Origin: Chryseobacterium endalhagicum
GTDB taxonomy: Bacteria; Bacteroidota; Bacteroidia; Flavobacteriales; Weeksellaceae
DNA: 64,000 bases
Assembly (NCBI RefSeq): GCF_016745235.1
Contig: NZ_JAELVM010000003.1
Span: forward strand, 496,001 to 560,000
Direction of reading: 5' to 3'
A program made the position numbers and the translations under genes. Shown piece by piece: positions 1 to 8,675 of the stretch (its first letter is position 1; every line of letters starts with the position of its first letter). The notes under the pieces were generated by a model. It was not told the DNA's origin, did not search any database, and worked only from the letters and a program-made list of their open reading frames with translations.

Positions 1-55
1 ATTGAGAGTGAAAAAGTTGCGAGATGCGGGGTTCGGGATTACTATTTCACGGATT

Positions 56-88
56 TTCTAACTTCTAATTTCTAGCTTCTAACTTCTT
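56..88. repeat. TTCTAAC-type short tandem tract
   Basis: Degenerate tandem copies of a 7-base unit (TTCTAAC / TTCTAAT / TTCTAGC) lie just before trpC. The same unit recurs at 4023-4083 before trpA and, in the opposite orientation, at 23852-23891. It looks like slippage-prone intergenic filler; no protein or site is evident. Confidence 0.6.
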
Positions 89-103
89 ATAAAAAACAAG
101 CAC

Positions 104-883
104 ATGACCATACTGGATAAAATTATTGAAAGAAAAAAAGAAGAAATCGCGGTTTCAAAATCAGAGATTTCAATTGCTCAACTGAAGGATTCTGAGTTTT
201 TTGGAAGACAAGGTTATTCACTTAAAGAATCCATTGAAAATAAAAGCGGAATTATCGCTGAATTTAAAAGAAAATCTCCATCAAAAGGAATTATCAACGA
301 TAAAGTTCAGCCTTTGGAAGTCGCTTCTGCTTATGAGAAATTTGGAGCATCCGGAATTTCTATTCTAACGGATAAAGATTTTTTCGGAGGAAGCTTTGAT
401 GATATTTTAGCGGTAAGAAACGCGATCAGAATTCCCATTCTCAGAAAGGATTTTATGGTGGATGAATACCAGTTTTATGAAGCCAAAAGTATCGGAGCAG
501 ATGCAGTATTGCTGATTGCAGCCTGCCTTTCACCGAATCAAGTTCAGGAATTTACTGAGTTGGCCCACGAGCTGGATCTGGAAGTTTTGCTGGAAATTCA
601 TACGGAAGAAGAGTTACAGCATTTTAATTCTAAAATAGATCTCGTAGGTATCAACAACAGGAATTTAAAGGATTTTAAAGTTGATCTTCAGCATTCTGTC
701 CTTTTAAAAGACCAGCTTCCGAAAGATGTTTTATCTGTGGCAGAAAGCGGAATTTACAATATCGAAGATTTTAAATATTTAAAGGAAAAAGGCTTCGACG
801 GTTTCCTGATGGGAGAATATTTTATGAAAAATGAAGATCCGGCGAGTACATTTGCTGAATTTGTATCCAATGTAACAATATAA
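104..883 (+). CDS. trpC: Indole-3-glycerol phosphate synthase (TrpC)
   Basis: Closes the ring of 1-(o-carboxyphenylamino)-deoxyribulose phosphate to give indole-3-glycerol phosphate, the fourth step of tryptophan synthesis, in the cytoplasm. The 259 residues match the family length. Visible landmarks are EFKRKSPSKG (53-62, the Glu and Lys of the phosphate/substrate site), the catalytic lysine in RKDFMVDEYQ (K115), GINNRNL near 183-189 and VAESGI near the C-terminus, all in the TIM-barrel order. It is followed 18 bases later by trpF in the same direction. An upstream trpD is expected but lies outside the window. Confidence 0.97.
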   Translation: MTILDKIIERKKEEIAVSKSEISIAQLKDSEFFGRQGYSLKESIENKSGIIAEFKRKSPSKGIINDKVQPLEVASAYEKFGASGISILTDKDFFGGSFDDILAVRNAIRIPILRKDFMVDEYQFYEAKSIGADAVLLIAACLSPNQVQEFTELAHELDLEVLLEIHTEEELQHFNSKIDLVGINNRNLKDFKVDLQHSVLLKDQLPKDVLSVAESGIYNIEDFKYLKEKGFDGFLMGEYFMKNEDPASTFAEFVSNVTI

Positions 884-901
884 CAGTCTAGCAATTTAAC
901 A

Positions 902-1573
902 ATGAAGAACGGCCCGCCATCTAAACTGAAAGTCTGTGGATTGACAAAATTAGATCAGATTCAGGAACTGATTTCCATGAAAACAGATTTTCTTGGGTTT
1001 ATTTTCTATGAAAAATCCCCGAGATATGTTTTGAATCATTTGGAATTGAAAGATATAGCCAAGATCAATCATCCGGGAAAGACAGGCGTTTTTGTGAATG
1101 AAGACATTGATAATATTATAAGGATTTCAGAAAACGCAGAATTGAATCTGATTCAGCTTCACGGCGATGAAAATGAAGATTTTATTCTTGAATTAAAACA
1201 AAAATTACATCCGGACGTTAAAATTATCAAGGTCATAAGAATGGGAAGCAATAATGGGGAAACCAGAAAAAAAACAGAAGAAAAGATTAATTCCGGACGT
1301 TTAATGGTCAATTATTTCCTTTTTGATACAGATAGTAAGGCATTCGGAGGAACGGGAAAACAGTTCGACTGGACCCTATTGGATGAAATGGAGATTCCAC
1401 TTCCCTATTTTCTTAGCGGCGGCATTTCAGAGGGAAACATTGAAAATATCAGCCTTTTAAAACAAAAGCCTTATGCCATTGATATCAATTCAAAATTTGA
1501 AATTGACCCCGGAAATAAAGATATTGAAAAAATAAAAAAAACATTTCAAAAGAGTCCCAACGGGACGATTTAA
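902..1573 (+). CDS. trpF: Phosphoribosylanthranilate isomerase (TrpF)
   Basis: Amadori isomerase acting one step before TrpC. The 223 residues form a TIM barrel with the catalytic pair visible: Cys12 in KVCGLT and Asp142 in LFDTDS. LIQLHGDE and FLSGGI are the other family landmarks. The last seven residues (KSPNGTI) and the stop codon are encoded by a REP hairpin (1549-1573), so the natural C-terminus after the KIKKTFQ helix appears to have been replaced by mobile-element sequence. The barrel is complete before that point, so activity is probably kept. Confidence 0.95.
   Translation: MKNGPPSKLKVCGLTKLDQIQELISMKTDFLGFIFYEKSPRYVLNHLELKDIAKINHPGKTGVFVNEDIDNIIRISENAELNLIQLHGDENEDFILELKQKLHPDVKIIKVIRMGSNNGETRKKTEEKINSGRLMVNYFLFDTDSKAFGGTGKQFDWTLLDEMEIPLPYFLSGGISEGNIENISLLKQKPYAIDINSKFEIDPGNKDIEKIKKTFQKSPNGTI
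1549..1573 (+). repeat. REP hairpin, left copy of an inverted pair around the RAYT
   Basis: A 25-base palindromic element: AAAGAGTCCC, loop AAC, then GGGACGATTTAA. The reverse complement of 2135-2159 is identical except for the 3-base loop, so the two REPs face each other across the transposase gene. It overlaps the 3' end of trpF. A second hairpin, CATTGGA-TGCAG-TCCAATG (1579-1597), follows immediately on the inner side. Confidence 0.85.
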
Positions 1574-1625
1574 CAAAGCATTGGATGCAGTCCAATGAAA
1601 TTAAAACACAAAAAAAAACACAAAA

Positions 1626-2078
1626 ATGCCCCAATCCCTCGTAAAAAATTACATCCATATAGTTTTCAGTACGAAGCACCGGGAGAATTTCATTGATGAT
1701 GAAATAGAAAAAGAATTATTTTCCTATATCGCAGTATTATGCAAAGATTTTGAAAGTCCTGCGTTACAGATAGGAGGAACTGATGATCATATCCATATTT
1801 TATGTGTCCTTTCACGGAAAATAGCATTGATGAAGCTGGTACAGGAAATTAAGGCACATTCCTCAAAATGGATCAAGACAAAAGGATCTAAGTATGAAAA
1901 TTTCTTCTGGCAGAACGGATATGGAGCATTTTCTGTCGGTAGAAATGAAATCAATAGAGTCGTTAATTATATCAAAAACCAGAGGTTGCATCATAAAACG
2001 CAAGAGTTCAAAAATGAACTGATTGAAATGCTGGACAGCCACAATATTGAATATGATGAAAGATATATCTGGGACTGA
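1626..2078 (+). CDS. REP-associated tyrosine transposase (RAYT, IS200-like Y1 family)
   Basis: Single-strand DNA transposase of the Y1/HUH superfamily. The 150 residues carry the HUH metal motif at 55-57 (DDHIHIL), the conserved WQNGYGAFSVG segment near 95-105, and a tyrosine in VVNYIKNQ (Y115) where the nucleophile lies in this family. The gene is enclosed by inverted REP hairpins (1549-1573 and 2135-2159), the usual arrangement of domesticated RAYTs rather than of a free insertion sequence. It sits between trpF and the rest of the trp operon, in the same direction. The reading frame is intact. Family assignment is firm; activity is inferred. Confidence 0.9.
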   Translation: MPQSLVKNYIHIVFSTKHRENFIDDEIEKELFSYIAVLCKDFESPALQIGGTDDHIHILCVLSRKIALMKLVQEIKAHSSKWIKTKGSKYENFFWQNGYGAFSVGRNEINRVVNYIKNQRLHHKTQEFKNELIEMLDSHNIEYDERYIWD

Positions 2079-2100
2079 ATTTCGTGATAAATGATAATTG

Positions 2101-2159
2101 ATAGTAATAAAGGACTTCATCCTTTACTATAAAATTAAATCGTCCCTTCGGGACTCTTT
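2101..2159 (-). repeat. REP hairpin, right copy, with inner hairpin
   Basis: TTAAATCGTCCC-TTC-GGGACTCTTT at 2135-2159 is the inverted partner of the REP at 1549-1573. On its inner side, 2101-2130 forms another hairpin (AAAGGA-CTTCA-TCCTTT with ATAGT/ACTAT extension). The inner hairpins differ in sequence between the two ends while the REP cores are the same. Confidence 0.85.
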
Positions 2160-2181
2160 ATATAAAAAAATACACACTAAG

Positions 2182-2706
2182 ATGATGAACATACATCTGT
2201 TAAGAAAAACATTCTATAAAACCTTATTTCCGCCCAAGTTCGGGAATAAAAAAATCCAGTTGCTGTATAATTTTGTTTCGCAGAATGACAGTGATGCAGA
2301 ATACTGGACCATAGATGGGCAGCTGAATGAATTTATAGGAATTATTAAGAATTTTGAAGCAAGTGATATTCAGTATTTTTTTGAGAGAATCAGTTTATGG
2401 AACAGCTATTATCTGGTCATTATTTCTGATAAATTTCTGGATAGTCATGTGAAGGCCAATGTCAACTATGATCTCGGGAAGATTTATGCGAAGATCTTTC
2501 TGCTGTATGAAGAGGCTGACCCCTATTTTTTAATCGATAATCTCGAAATTGCAGTTACCATGTATGATTCAAAGATAGACGTTGCGACTTTAATTGACCT
2601 GATCAGTAAAATTGAAATGCTGCAGCATAAAAAGCTGATTACAAAACAGCAAAGAAATTACAACATACAATTTATCAACAGTTTGAATGATGAATTATCA
2701 AGTTAG
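2182..2706 (+). CDS. Hypothetical protein in the trp operon
   Basis: I do not recognise this protein. An in-frame ATG exists at 2098, but that start would translate the REP, so I place the start at 2182 (MMNIHLLRKTFYK, 174 residues). The protein is soluble, has no signal peptide, is rich in aromatic and acidic residues (YNFVSQNDSDAEYWTIDGQLNEFIG), and ends in a basic helix. It lies between the RAYT and trpB with the same orientation, so it is probably co-transcribed with trp. Nothing in it suggests an enzyme. Confidence 0.7.
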   Translation: MMNIHLLRKTFYKTLFPPKFGNKKIQLLYNFVSQNDSDAEYWTIDGQLNEFIGIIKNFEASDIQYFFERISLWNSYYLVIISDKFLDSHVKANVNYDLGKIYAKIFLLYEEADPYFLIDNLEIAVTMYDSKIDVATLIDLISKIEMLQHKKLITKQQRNYNIQFINSLNDELSS

Positions 2707-2757
2707 ACTGCTTGGTCCCGGAAAAAATGCATATTTAACAGACTAAAAAATACGACA

Positions 2758-3945
2758 ATGAATTATAAAAACCCTGATGAACACGGATATTATGGAGAAT
2801 TCGGAGGTGCTTTCATCCCTGAAATGCTTTACCCGAATGTAGAAGAACTACAAAACAATTACCTGGAGATCATAGAATCTGAAGCGTTTCAGAATGAGTA
2901 TCAGGACCTGCTTAAAAACTACGTGGGCCGTGCGACACCGCTTTATTTTTCTAAAAATTTAAGCCAAAAATATAATACCCAAATTTATCTGAAAAGAGAA
3001 GACCTCAACCATACCGGAGCGCATAAGATCAACAATGCCTTAGGACAGGTTCTTCTGGCAAAACGTCTCGGAAAAACAAGAATTATTGCTGAAACAGGTG
3101 CCGGACAGCATGGTGTGGCTACCGCTACGGCCTGTGCCCTTCTTGGTCTGGAATGCATTGTCTATATGGGTGAAATTGATATCCAGCGCCAGGCCCCGAA
3201 TGTCGCAAGGATGAAAATGCTGGGGGCAGAAGTTATTCCTGCCACCTCAGGTTCCAAAACACTGAAAGATGCTGTGAATGAAGCCCTTAGAGATTGGATC
3301 AATAATCCTGTGACCACGCACTATGTGATCGGAAGTGTGGTGGGACCTCATCCTTTCCCGGATCTGGTGGCAAGATTTCAAAGCATTATTTCAAAAGAAA
3401 TCAAGGAGCAACTGCACGAAAAAATCGGAAGGAAAAATCCAGATTATGTTATCGCCTGTGTAGGCGGTGGAAGTAATGCAGCAGGAACTTTCTATCATTT
3501 TGTGGAAGAAAAAGACGTAAAAATTATCGCTGCGGAAGCGGGCGGTCTCGGTGTGGATTCCGGGAAATCTGCCGCGACAACCTTCTTAGGAACACTGGGA
3601 GTTCTACATGGAAGCAAAAGCCTTGTCATGCAGACTGATGACGGGCAGGTGATTGAGCCCCACTCTATTTCTGCCGGACTGGATTATCCGGGAATCGGGC
3701 CATTCCATGCTCATTTATTCAAGGAAAAAAGAGCCGAATTTTTCAGCATCAATGATGAGGAAGCATTGAAATCTGCTTTTGAACTGACGAAGCTGGAAGG
3801 AATTATTCCCGCTCTGGAAAGCTCCCACGCGTTGGCTGTTTTAGATAAAAAGAAATTCAGTGAAAATGATGTGGTCGTGATCTGCCTGAGCGGACGTGGG
3901 GATAAGGATATGGAAACGTATTTAAGAGAAATGAAAAGTGAATAG
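2758..3945 (+). CDS. trpB: Tryptophan synthase beta chain
   Basis: PLP enzyme that condenses indole with serine, working as an alpha2-beta2 complex with TrpA. The 395 residues are full length. The PLP lysine is K90 in HTGAHKINN, the catalytic glutamate E112 is in AETGAGQHG, the phosphate-binding glycine loop is GGGSNA, and the C-terminal SGRGDKD motif is present. It follows the hypothetical gene by about 50 bases and precedes trpA after a repeat-filled 146-base gap. Confidence 0.98.
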   Translation: MNYKNPDEHGYYGEFGGAFIPEMLYPNVEELQNNYLEIIESEAFQNEYQDLLKNYVGRATPLYFSKNLSQKYNTQIYLKREDLNHTGAHKINNALGQVLLAKRLGKTRIIAETGAGQHGVATATACALLGLECIVYMGEIDIQRQAPNVARMKMLGAEVIPATSGSKTLKDAVNEALRDWINNPVTTHYVIGSVVGPHPFPDLVARFQSIISKEIKEQLHEKIGRKNPDYVIACVGGGSNAAGTFYHFVEEKDVKIIAAEAGGLGVDSGKSAATTFLGTLGVLHGSKSLVMQTDDGQVIEPHSISAGLDYPGIGPFHAHLFKEKRAEFFSINDEEALKSAFELTKLEGIIPALESSHALAVLDKKKFSENDVVVICLSGRGDKDMETYLREMKSE

Positions 3946-4083
3946 TAAAGAGTGAATAGTAAAGAGTGAATAGTGAATAGTGAATAGTGAAAAATTAGTT
4001 TTTATGACTTCAAATTGTACTATTCCCCCTTCTAACATCTAATCTCTAACTTCTAACTTCTAACTTCTAATACCTAACATCTA
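3938..4083. repeat. Two simple-repeat tracts between trpB and trpA
   Basis: From the trpB stop, GTGAATAGTAAAGA-type units repeat, then shorten to GTGAATA units until about 3990. After a spacer, 4023-4083 is a run of TTCTAAC/ATCTAAT heptamers like those before trpC. Both look like slippage products. They fill the whole trpB-trpA gap, which is unusually long for this normally tight gene pair. Confidence 0.65.
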
Positions 4084-4091
4084 TTATAACA

Positions 4092-4826
4092 ATGAAAAAA
4101 CTAAACATATATTTCACAGCAGGAATTCCGCAACTGGAAGATACCGCTGAGATTCTAAAACTGATCCAGAATTCCGGTGCAGATATGATGGAAATCGGAA
4201 TGCCCTATTCTGATCCCGTAGCAGACGGGCCGGTAATTCAGCTGGCTCATGAGCTGGCTTTAAAAAACGGAATGACCATTGAAAAACTGTTCTCACAGCT
4301 AAAAACAGTAAAAGATGAAATTAAAATTCCGGTTATTCTGATGGGCTATATCAATCCTGTTTTAAGCTTCGGATTTGAAAAATTCTGTCGTGAATGTTCG
4401 GAAAGCGGAGTTTCGGGACTTATTATCCCTGACCTTCCTCCTATTGAATTTGAAAACAACTACCAGCAGATCTTAAAAAAGTATAACCTTAATTTTACGT
4501 TTCTGGTAACACCTGAGACTTCGGATGAAAGGATTCTCTATCTGGATTCTTTAAGTTCCGGGTTTCTGTATGCAGTAAGCTCTTCATCCACAACAGGAAA
4601 TGACAATGCCGTTCTGAAAAATGAAAACTATTTGTCCAGGCTGGCTTCCCTTCCTATTAAAAATCCGGTGATGATCGGTTTTGGAATCAAATCTAAAAAT
4701 GATTTTGAGAATGTCACGGAAAAAGCAGACGGCGGGATTATAGGAACCGCCTTTGTGAATACCCTTTTAAACAATAAAGACTGGAAGAATGCTGCCATAG
4801 ATTTTATCCATGCTGTAAAAGGGTAA
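4092..4826 (+). CDS. trpA: Tryptophan synthase alpha chain
   Basis: Cleaves indole-3-glycerol phosphate to indole and glyceraldehyde-3-phosphate and passes indole to TrpB. The 244-residue TIM barrel has the two catalytic acids in place: E34 (MMEIGMPYSDP) and D45 (DPVADGPVIQ). GLIIPDLPP, the YAVSSSSTTG loop and IGFGI follow in order. It is slightly shorter than the 260-270 residues common in proteobacteria, as is usual in Bacteroidota. It ends the trp genes here; lipB follows after 77 bases. Confidence 0.97.
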   Translation: MKKLNIYFTAGIPQLEDTAEILKLIQNSGADMMEIGMPYSDPVADGPVIQLAHELALKNGMTIEKLFSQLKTVKDEIKIPVILMGYINPVLSFGFEKFCRECSESGVSGLIIPDLPPIEFENNYQQILKKYNLNFTFLVTPETSDERILYLDSLSSGFLYAVSSSSTTGNDNAVLKNENYLSRLASLPIKNPVMIGFGIKSKNDFENVTEKADGGIIGTAFVNTLLNNKDWKNAAIDFIHAVKG

Positions 4827-4903
4827 AATTCACTAAATTTGTATGTCAAAAAATGGTATGAAATTAAAATTTCACAGCCATTAAAGAAAACAGACATCAA
4901 CTT

Positions 4904-5632
4904 ATGAATACAAATCAGAATAAGTCAGTAGAATTTGAAGATCTGGGGATAAAAGAATATCAGCCTGCCTGGGATTATCAGGAAAGTCTGATGAAAAATA
5001 TTATTGACACCAAGATTAAAAACCGTGATTTACCGGCAGAACAGCATATCACCACTCCTAACCACCTCCTACTGGTAGAGCATCCGCACGTGTACACACT
5101 GGGGAAAAGCGGCCATGAAGAAAATATGCTTGCAGGGATTGATAAGCTGAAAGAAATTGACGCTACTTTCGTAAAGGTGAACCGTGGCGGAGATATCACG
5201 TATCATGGTTTCGGACAGATCGTTGGCTACCCTATTCTGGATCTTGAAAACTTCTTTACGGATATTCATTTATATATGAGAAATCTGGAAGAAGTGATCA
5301 TCAGAGCCATTGGCGAGTTTGGACTTAAAGGTGAGCGTTCACCGGGAGAAACGGGAGTATGGCTGGATGTAGGGAAACCTTATGCCCGAAAAATATGTGC
5401 CATGGGTGTAAAAGCTTCACGATGGGTAACCCTTCATGGTTTTGCGCTGAATGTAAATACCGATATGCGTTATTTTGAATACATTATTCCGTGCGGGATT
5501 AAAGACAAGCAGGTAACTTCCGTAAAAAGAGAGCTTGAAAGAGATCTGACCACCGAAGAAGTAGAAGACCTGAAAGCCAAGATCAGAAAGCATTTTGCAG
5601 ATGTTTTCGGAGCTGAACTGATCTATAAGTAA
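4904..5632 (+). CDS. lipB: Octanoyltransferase (LipB)
   Basis: Transfers octanoate from acyl carrier protein to the lipoyl domains of 2-oxoacid dehydrogenases and the glycine cleavage H protein. The 242 residues contain the signature RGGDITYHGFGQ (94-105) and the catalytic lysine/cysteine pair K170 (AMGVKASRW) and C197 (IIPCGIK). The proline usual in the RGG..YHGPGQ motif is phenylalanine here. It runs in the same direction as trpA and ends at a clear terminator, so it may be read through from the trp operon or have its own promoter. Confidence 0.96.
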   Translation: MNTNQNKSVEFEDLGIKEYQPAWDYQESLMKNIIDTKIKNRDLPAEQHITTPNHLLLVEHPHVYTLGKSGHEENMLAGIDKLKEIDATFVKVNRGGDITYHGFGQIVGYPILDLENFFTDIHLYMRNLEEVIIRAIGEFGLKGERSPGETGVWLDVGKPYARKICAMGVKASRWVTLHGFALNVNTDMRYFEYIIPCGIKDKQVTSVKRELERDLTTEEVEDLKAKIRKHFADVFGAELIYK

Positions 5633-5656
5633 ATTATTTATCAATATATATACAGA

Positions 5657-5687
5657 AGCTATCTCAAAATTGAGATGGCTTTTTTTG
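5657..5687 (+). terminator. Rho-independent terminator after lipB
   Basis: The stem AGCTATCTCA pairs with TGAGATGGCT (one G-T pair) around an A-rich loop and is followed by a run of seven T. It begins 24 bases after the lipB stop codon. Confidence 0.85.
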
Positions 5688-5689
5688 AC

Positions 5690-6215
5690 TATTACCCAAT
5701 AACATTATTAATCCTATTAAGTGCAATGTCAACCATCAGCTTCATCACTGACGAAGTCAGAATTCTTTGCTTTCCTCAGATAAAGCGGTTTGCTAGATAA
5801 ATCTTTGCGATAAAAATTCTATATTTCTGGATCTGCAAAGATTTTTTGTATGCCGGTTTGTACGGATTGATAGAAATACAAAATTTATTAAGCAAAGATG
5901 AAATATTTTAAACACAAATTTCACGAATGAATTCACGGATAACACTAATCTGATAGGCAAAAAAATCTGTGCAATTCGTGTGATCTGCGAGAGATTTTAA
6001 CTCAAAGTTTTAATATTATATATTTTAAGGAGGTCAAAGGTAAAAATCAAGCTTCGACTGATTCGATGAAGGGTCTGCATATTGTGTTTGCTTCATCAAT
6101 TGCGTAGCCAGAATTTTTTGCCCGCCAATAAACATCTGTGAAATTATCTGACCATGATGTTATTTTAAAACTTATTTTTGATGATCCTATTATTTCTCAT
6201 CAAATTAAAAAATTA
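5690..6215. other. Gene-free region with decayed dispersed repeats
   Basis: No convincing gene is seen between the lipB terminator and the serine hydrolase. The stretch 5730-5815 (CAGCTTCATCAC, TTCTTTGCTTTCCT) resembles parts of the 179-bp element at 47.9-48.4 kb. 5910-6000 contains the ATTTCACGAATG and ATCTGTGCAATTCGTG motifs that recur at about 13.45, 43.4, 54.5 and 61.6 kb. These look like decayed copies of dispersed intergenic repeats. Confidence 0.5.
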
Positions 6216-7259
6216 ATGAAATCAGTAATCAGAATCTGCTGCACAGCTGCATTCCTTGTATTTGCATCCCAATCCTGTGCCCAAAACAATACTCCCTGTT
6301 CCAAACAGATTGACAGTTTGATACAATCACCTTCCCCAAGACCATTTAACGGGGTTATCCTGATTACTAAAAACGGTAAAACCCAATATTCCAAAGCGTA
6401 TGGTTTTAAAGACAACAGAACAAAGGTGCCTTTAAAAATGGATGATCAGTTTGAAATCATGTCCAACAGCAAACAGGTCACCGCTATTTTGTTATTGAAA
6501 CAGTCTGAAAAAGGAAAAGTGGATCTGCAGGCTCCTATCAAAAAATATATTCCAACTCTGACACAGCCCTGGGCCGATTCGGTTACGGTTCATCAGCTTT
6601 TAAATCATACCCACGGAATTCTCGATACGGAAAAACCTCTGGCCTTTAAACCCGGTACGGAATTTAAATATGGCAACCTTTCCAATATTCTTTTGGGACA
6701 AATCATTGAAAACACTTCCGGTTCTTCTTACATCCAGCAAGCCAACGCCTTGTTTAAAGAACTTCATATGAAGAACACCTTCTGTTATTCAAAAAATAAT
6801 AACAGGAATCTGGTATCCGGCCATATGAATAAAAATAATGTATTTACTCCTGTTGAAAATTCATTTATCAACGATACCAATATGCCTGCTGACGGAATTA
6901 TCAGCACCGCCCGGGATATGGCATTATGGAATACTCTGCTTCATAACGGGAAAATCCTGAATAAAAAAAGCTATGCATTAATGACCAGTTCATCCGTACT
7001 CTCTGAGCATGATGTTTTCGGAAAAGGCAAAATGGGTTACGGTTATGCCATCCGGATCGTGAATTATAATGGCATTCCCTATTTCGGCCATACAGGTTTG
7101 GGTGACGGTTTTGCTTCCCTGAGTGTGTATGTTCCAGGTTCAGATGTCAGCATTGTGGTCATGGAAAACCAGATGAGTGAGGACAGTACGCTTTATTATT
7201 ATCATGAGGCGCTGATAAGGGATATTGTTTTAAAAAGCAGTCTGATAAAGGATAAATAA
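6216..7259 (+). CDS. Exported serine hydrolase of the beta-lactamase / PBP fold
   Basis: Class C beta-lactamase-like family (PF00144), which covers esterases, D-aminopeptidases and peptidoglycan-acting enzymes; the substrate cannot be told from sequence. The frame opens with a GTG at 6138, but the signal peptide (MKSVIRICCTAAFLVFASQS) begins at the ATG at 6216, giving 347 residues. In that numbering the nucleophile motif SxxK is S83-K86 (MSNSKQ), the YxN motif is Y152-N154 (KYGNLS) and HTG is 292-294 (FGHTGLGDG). All catalytic motifs are present. It stands alone, with large gaps on both sides. Confidence 0.88.
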   Translation: MKSVIRICCTAAFLVFASQSCAQNNTPCSKQIDSLIQSPSPRPFNGVILITKNGKTQYSKAYGFKDNRTKVPLKMDDQFEIMSNSKQVTAILLLKQSEKGKVDLQAPIKKYIPTLTQPWADSVTVHQLLNHTHGILDTEKPLAFKPGTEFKYGNLSNILLGQIIENTSGSSYIQQANALFKELHMKNTFCYSKNNNRNLVSGHMNKNNVFTPVENSFINDTNMPADGIISTARDMALWNTLLHNGKILNKKSYALMTSSSVLSEHDVFGKGKMGYGYAIRIVNYNGIPYFGHTGLGDGFASLSVYVPGSDVSIVVMENQMSEDSTLYYYHEALIRDIVLKSSLIKDK

Positions 7260-7663
7260 GAGGTCTGAAGATGGAAGTTACTAGTAGGCACTAATATTGA
7301 ATATCCATGTTTAAACTTATTAACTCTATTTTAAAAATTAATAAAACCACATTATATTTCTGTTTTTAGGCTTCAATAACCTCCATCTTCGGGCTTCCAT
7401 CTTTCTTACCATAATAAATGCAATTCTATTAACAAACTCATAGTCAAAGCCAAATAAAAGCTTTTAAATACAGGCTTTATTTAGTGTAATCCTAAAATAA
7501 TCAGTTTTTTATTGAAAAATAATTTGCTGGTATTGTATTTTTATCTACTTTTAATATCACAATAAAGTGAACTATTTTTATTGAAATAATTCATCTTTTA
7601 ATGAAACGACACACACCAAAAACTTAGATATACATTTATTACTAACACCAAACTATGAGAATT
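7260..7663. other. Gene-free region upstream of the protein-glutaminase
   Basis: About 400 bases with no gene. GAAGATGGAAG at 7266 and CTTCCATCTTTC near 7395 form a distant inverted repeat around the former end of the serine hydrolase gene. The remainder (7440-7663) is very AT-rich and should hold the glutaminase promoter, but I find no clean TAnnTTTG element. The nearest fits are TACTTTTA near 7550 and a one-base-short TAATTTG near 7520. Confidence 0.4.
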
Positions 7664-8617
7664 ATGAAAAAACTAATCTTATCAATGATGGTATTTGTGG
7701 CAGCCCTGTCATCTAATGCCTGTAAAGATTCTGTTGCAGAGCAGCAGATGATTCAGACCGAAGCTAATAGCAAAACCTTTACAGATCTGGGAAAAACAGT
7801 TCCGGTAGGGATAGAGAATGAAAACGGTACCCTTAAAGTATCCTTCATTGTTACGGCACAGTTCTACACAATCGCTCCTTCAAAGGAAAATGAAAAGTAC
7901 ATCAGCCTGATCAGGGAAGCGGTTAAAAATGAATCTCCTATTCAGGTTTTTATCAAGCCTGGAACGCATGAAATTGCAAAAGTAGAAAAAGGAAACGAAG
8001 AAGATATCCGCTTCTTCAAAGCGGCTTATACAAAAGAGGTTAAAAATGAAACAAACAAATTAACCAGCGTTCTTCCCAACGTAGCTACTCTGAACAGTAT
8101 GTTTAATTTAATCAAAAATCAGGCTTGCGGTACTTCTACGGCATCTTCTCCGTGTATCACTTTCAGATATCCTGTAGACGGATGCTACGCGAGAGCCCAT
8201 AAAATGAGACAAATCCTGATCAACAACGGCTACGACTGTGAGAAACAGTTTGTATACGGAAACTTAAAAGCATCTACCGGAACCTGCTGCGTTGCATGGA
8301 GTTATCACGTTGCGATCCTGGTAAGCTACAAAAATGCATCAGGCGTTACTGAAAAAAGAATCATAGATCCTTCCCTGTTCCCAAGCGGACCGGTTACGGA
8401 TACTGCATGGAGAAACGCATGCATCAACACAACCTGTGGATCTGCCTCTGTTTCTTCTTATGCTAATACTGCAGGGAATGTATATTACAGAAGCCCTAGC
8501 GCATCTTATCTGTATGACAATAATTTAGTGAACACCAACTGTGTCCTGAATATATTCTCATCACTTTCAGGATGTTCACCATCACCGGCTCCAAGTGTGG
8601 CAAGCTGTGGATTCTAA
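7664..8617 (+). CDS. Protein-glutaminase precursor (protein side-chain deamidase)
   Basis: Hydrolyses the side-chain amide of glutamine in intact proteins, releasing ammonia; secreted as an inactive proform. I start at the second ATG (7664) because it gives the same 21-residue signal as the C. proteolyticum enzyme; 317 residues. The propeptide runs to K132, and the 185-residue mature part (from LTSVLPNVATLN) is nearly the same as the C. proteolyticum sequence I recall. The Cys-His-Asp triad is C174 (DGCYARAHKM), H215 (WSYHVAIL) and D235 (RIIDPS), with the same spacing (41 and 20) as Cys156/His197/Asp217 of the known structure. A65 in TAQF corresponds to Ala47, the propeptide residue that plugs the active site. 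Several cysteines suggest disulphides. SNAC at the signal end could be misread as a lipobox. Confidence 0.97.
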   Translation: MKKLILSMMVFVAALSSNACKDSVAEQQMIQTEANSKTFTDLGKTVPVGIENENGTLKVSFIVTAQFYTIAPSKENEKYISLIREAVKNESPIQVFIKPGTHEIAKVEKGNEEDIRFFKAAYTKEVKNETNKLTSVLPNVATLNSMFNLIKNQACGTSTASSPCITFRYPVDGCYARAHKMRQILINNGYDCEKQFVYGNLKASTGTCCVAWSYHVAILVSYKNASGVTEKRIIDPSLFPSGPVTDTAWRNACINTTCGSASVSSYANTAGNVYYRSPSASYLYDNNLVNTNCVLNIFSSLSGCSPSPAPSVASCGF

Positions 8618-8625
8618 TTAACTTC

Positions 8626-8668
8626 CAAAGCTCCTGTCATTAAAAAGCCAGGAGCTTTGTATTAAAAT
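8626..8668 (+). terminator. Strong hairpin between protein-glutaminase and the small lipoprotein gene
   Basis: CAAAGCTCCTG (8626-8636) pairs perfectly with CAGGAGCTTTG (8649-8659) around a 12-base loop, then an AT-rich tail. It starts 8 bases after the glutaminase stop, and the next ATG is only 17 bases beyond the stem. It is most likely a terminator that lets part of the transcription through to the lipoprotein gene. Confidence 0.75.
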
Positions 8669-8675
8669 ATTTTTT

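Noticed and set aside
7664-7733. Protein-glutaminase as a lipoprotein (SNAC at the signal end)
   Set aside because: The -3 position is Ser rather than a hydrophobic residue, and the characterised homologue is a freely secreted enzyme with a similar Cys near its signal end.
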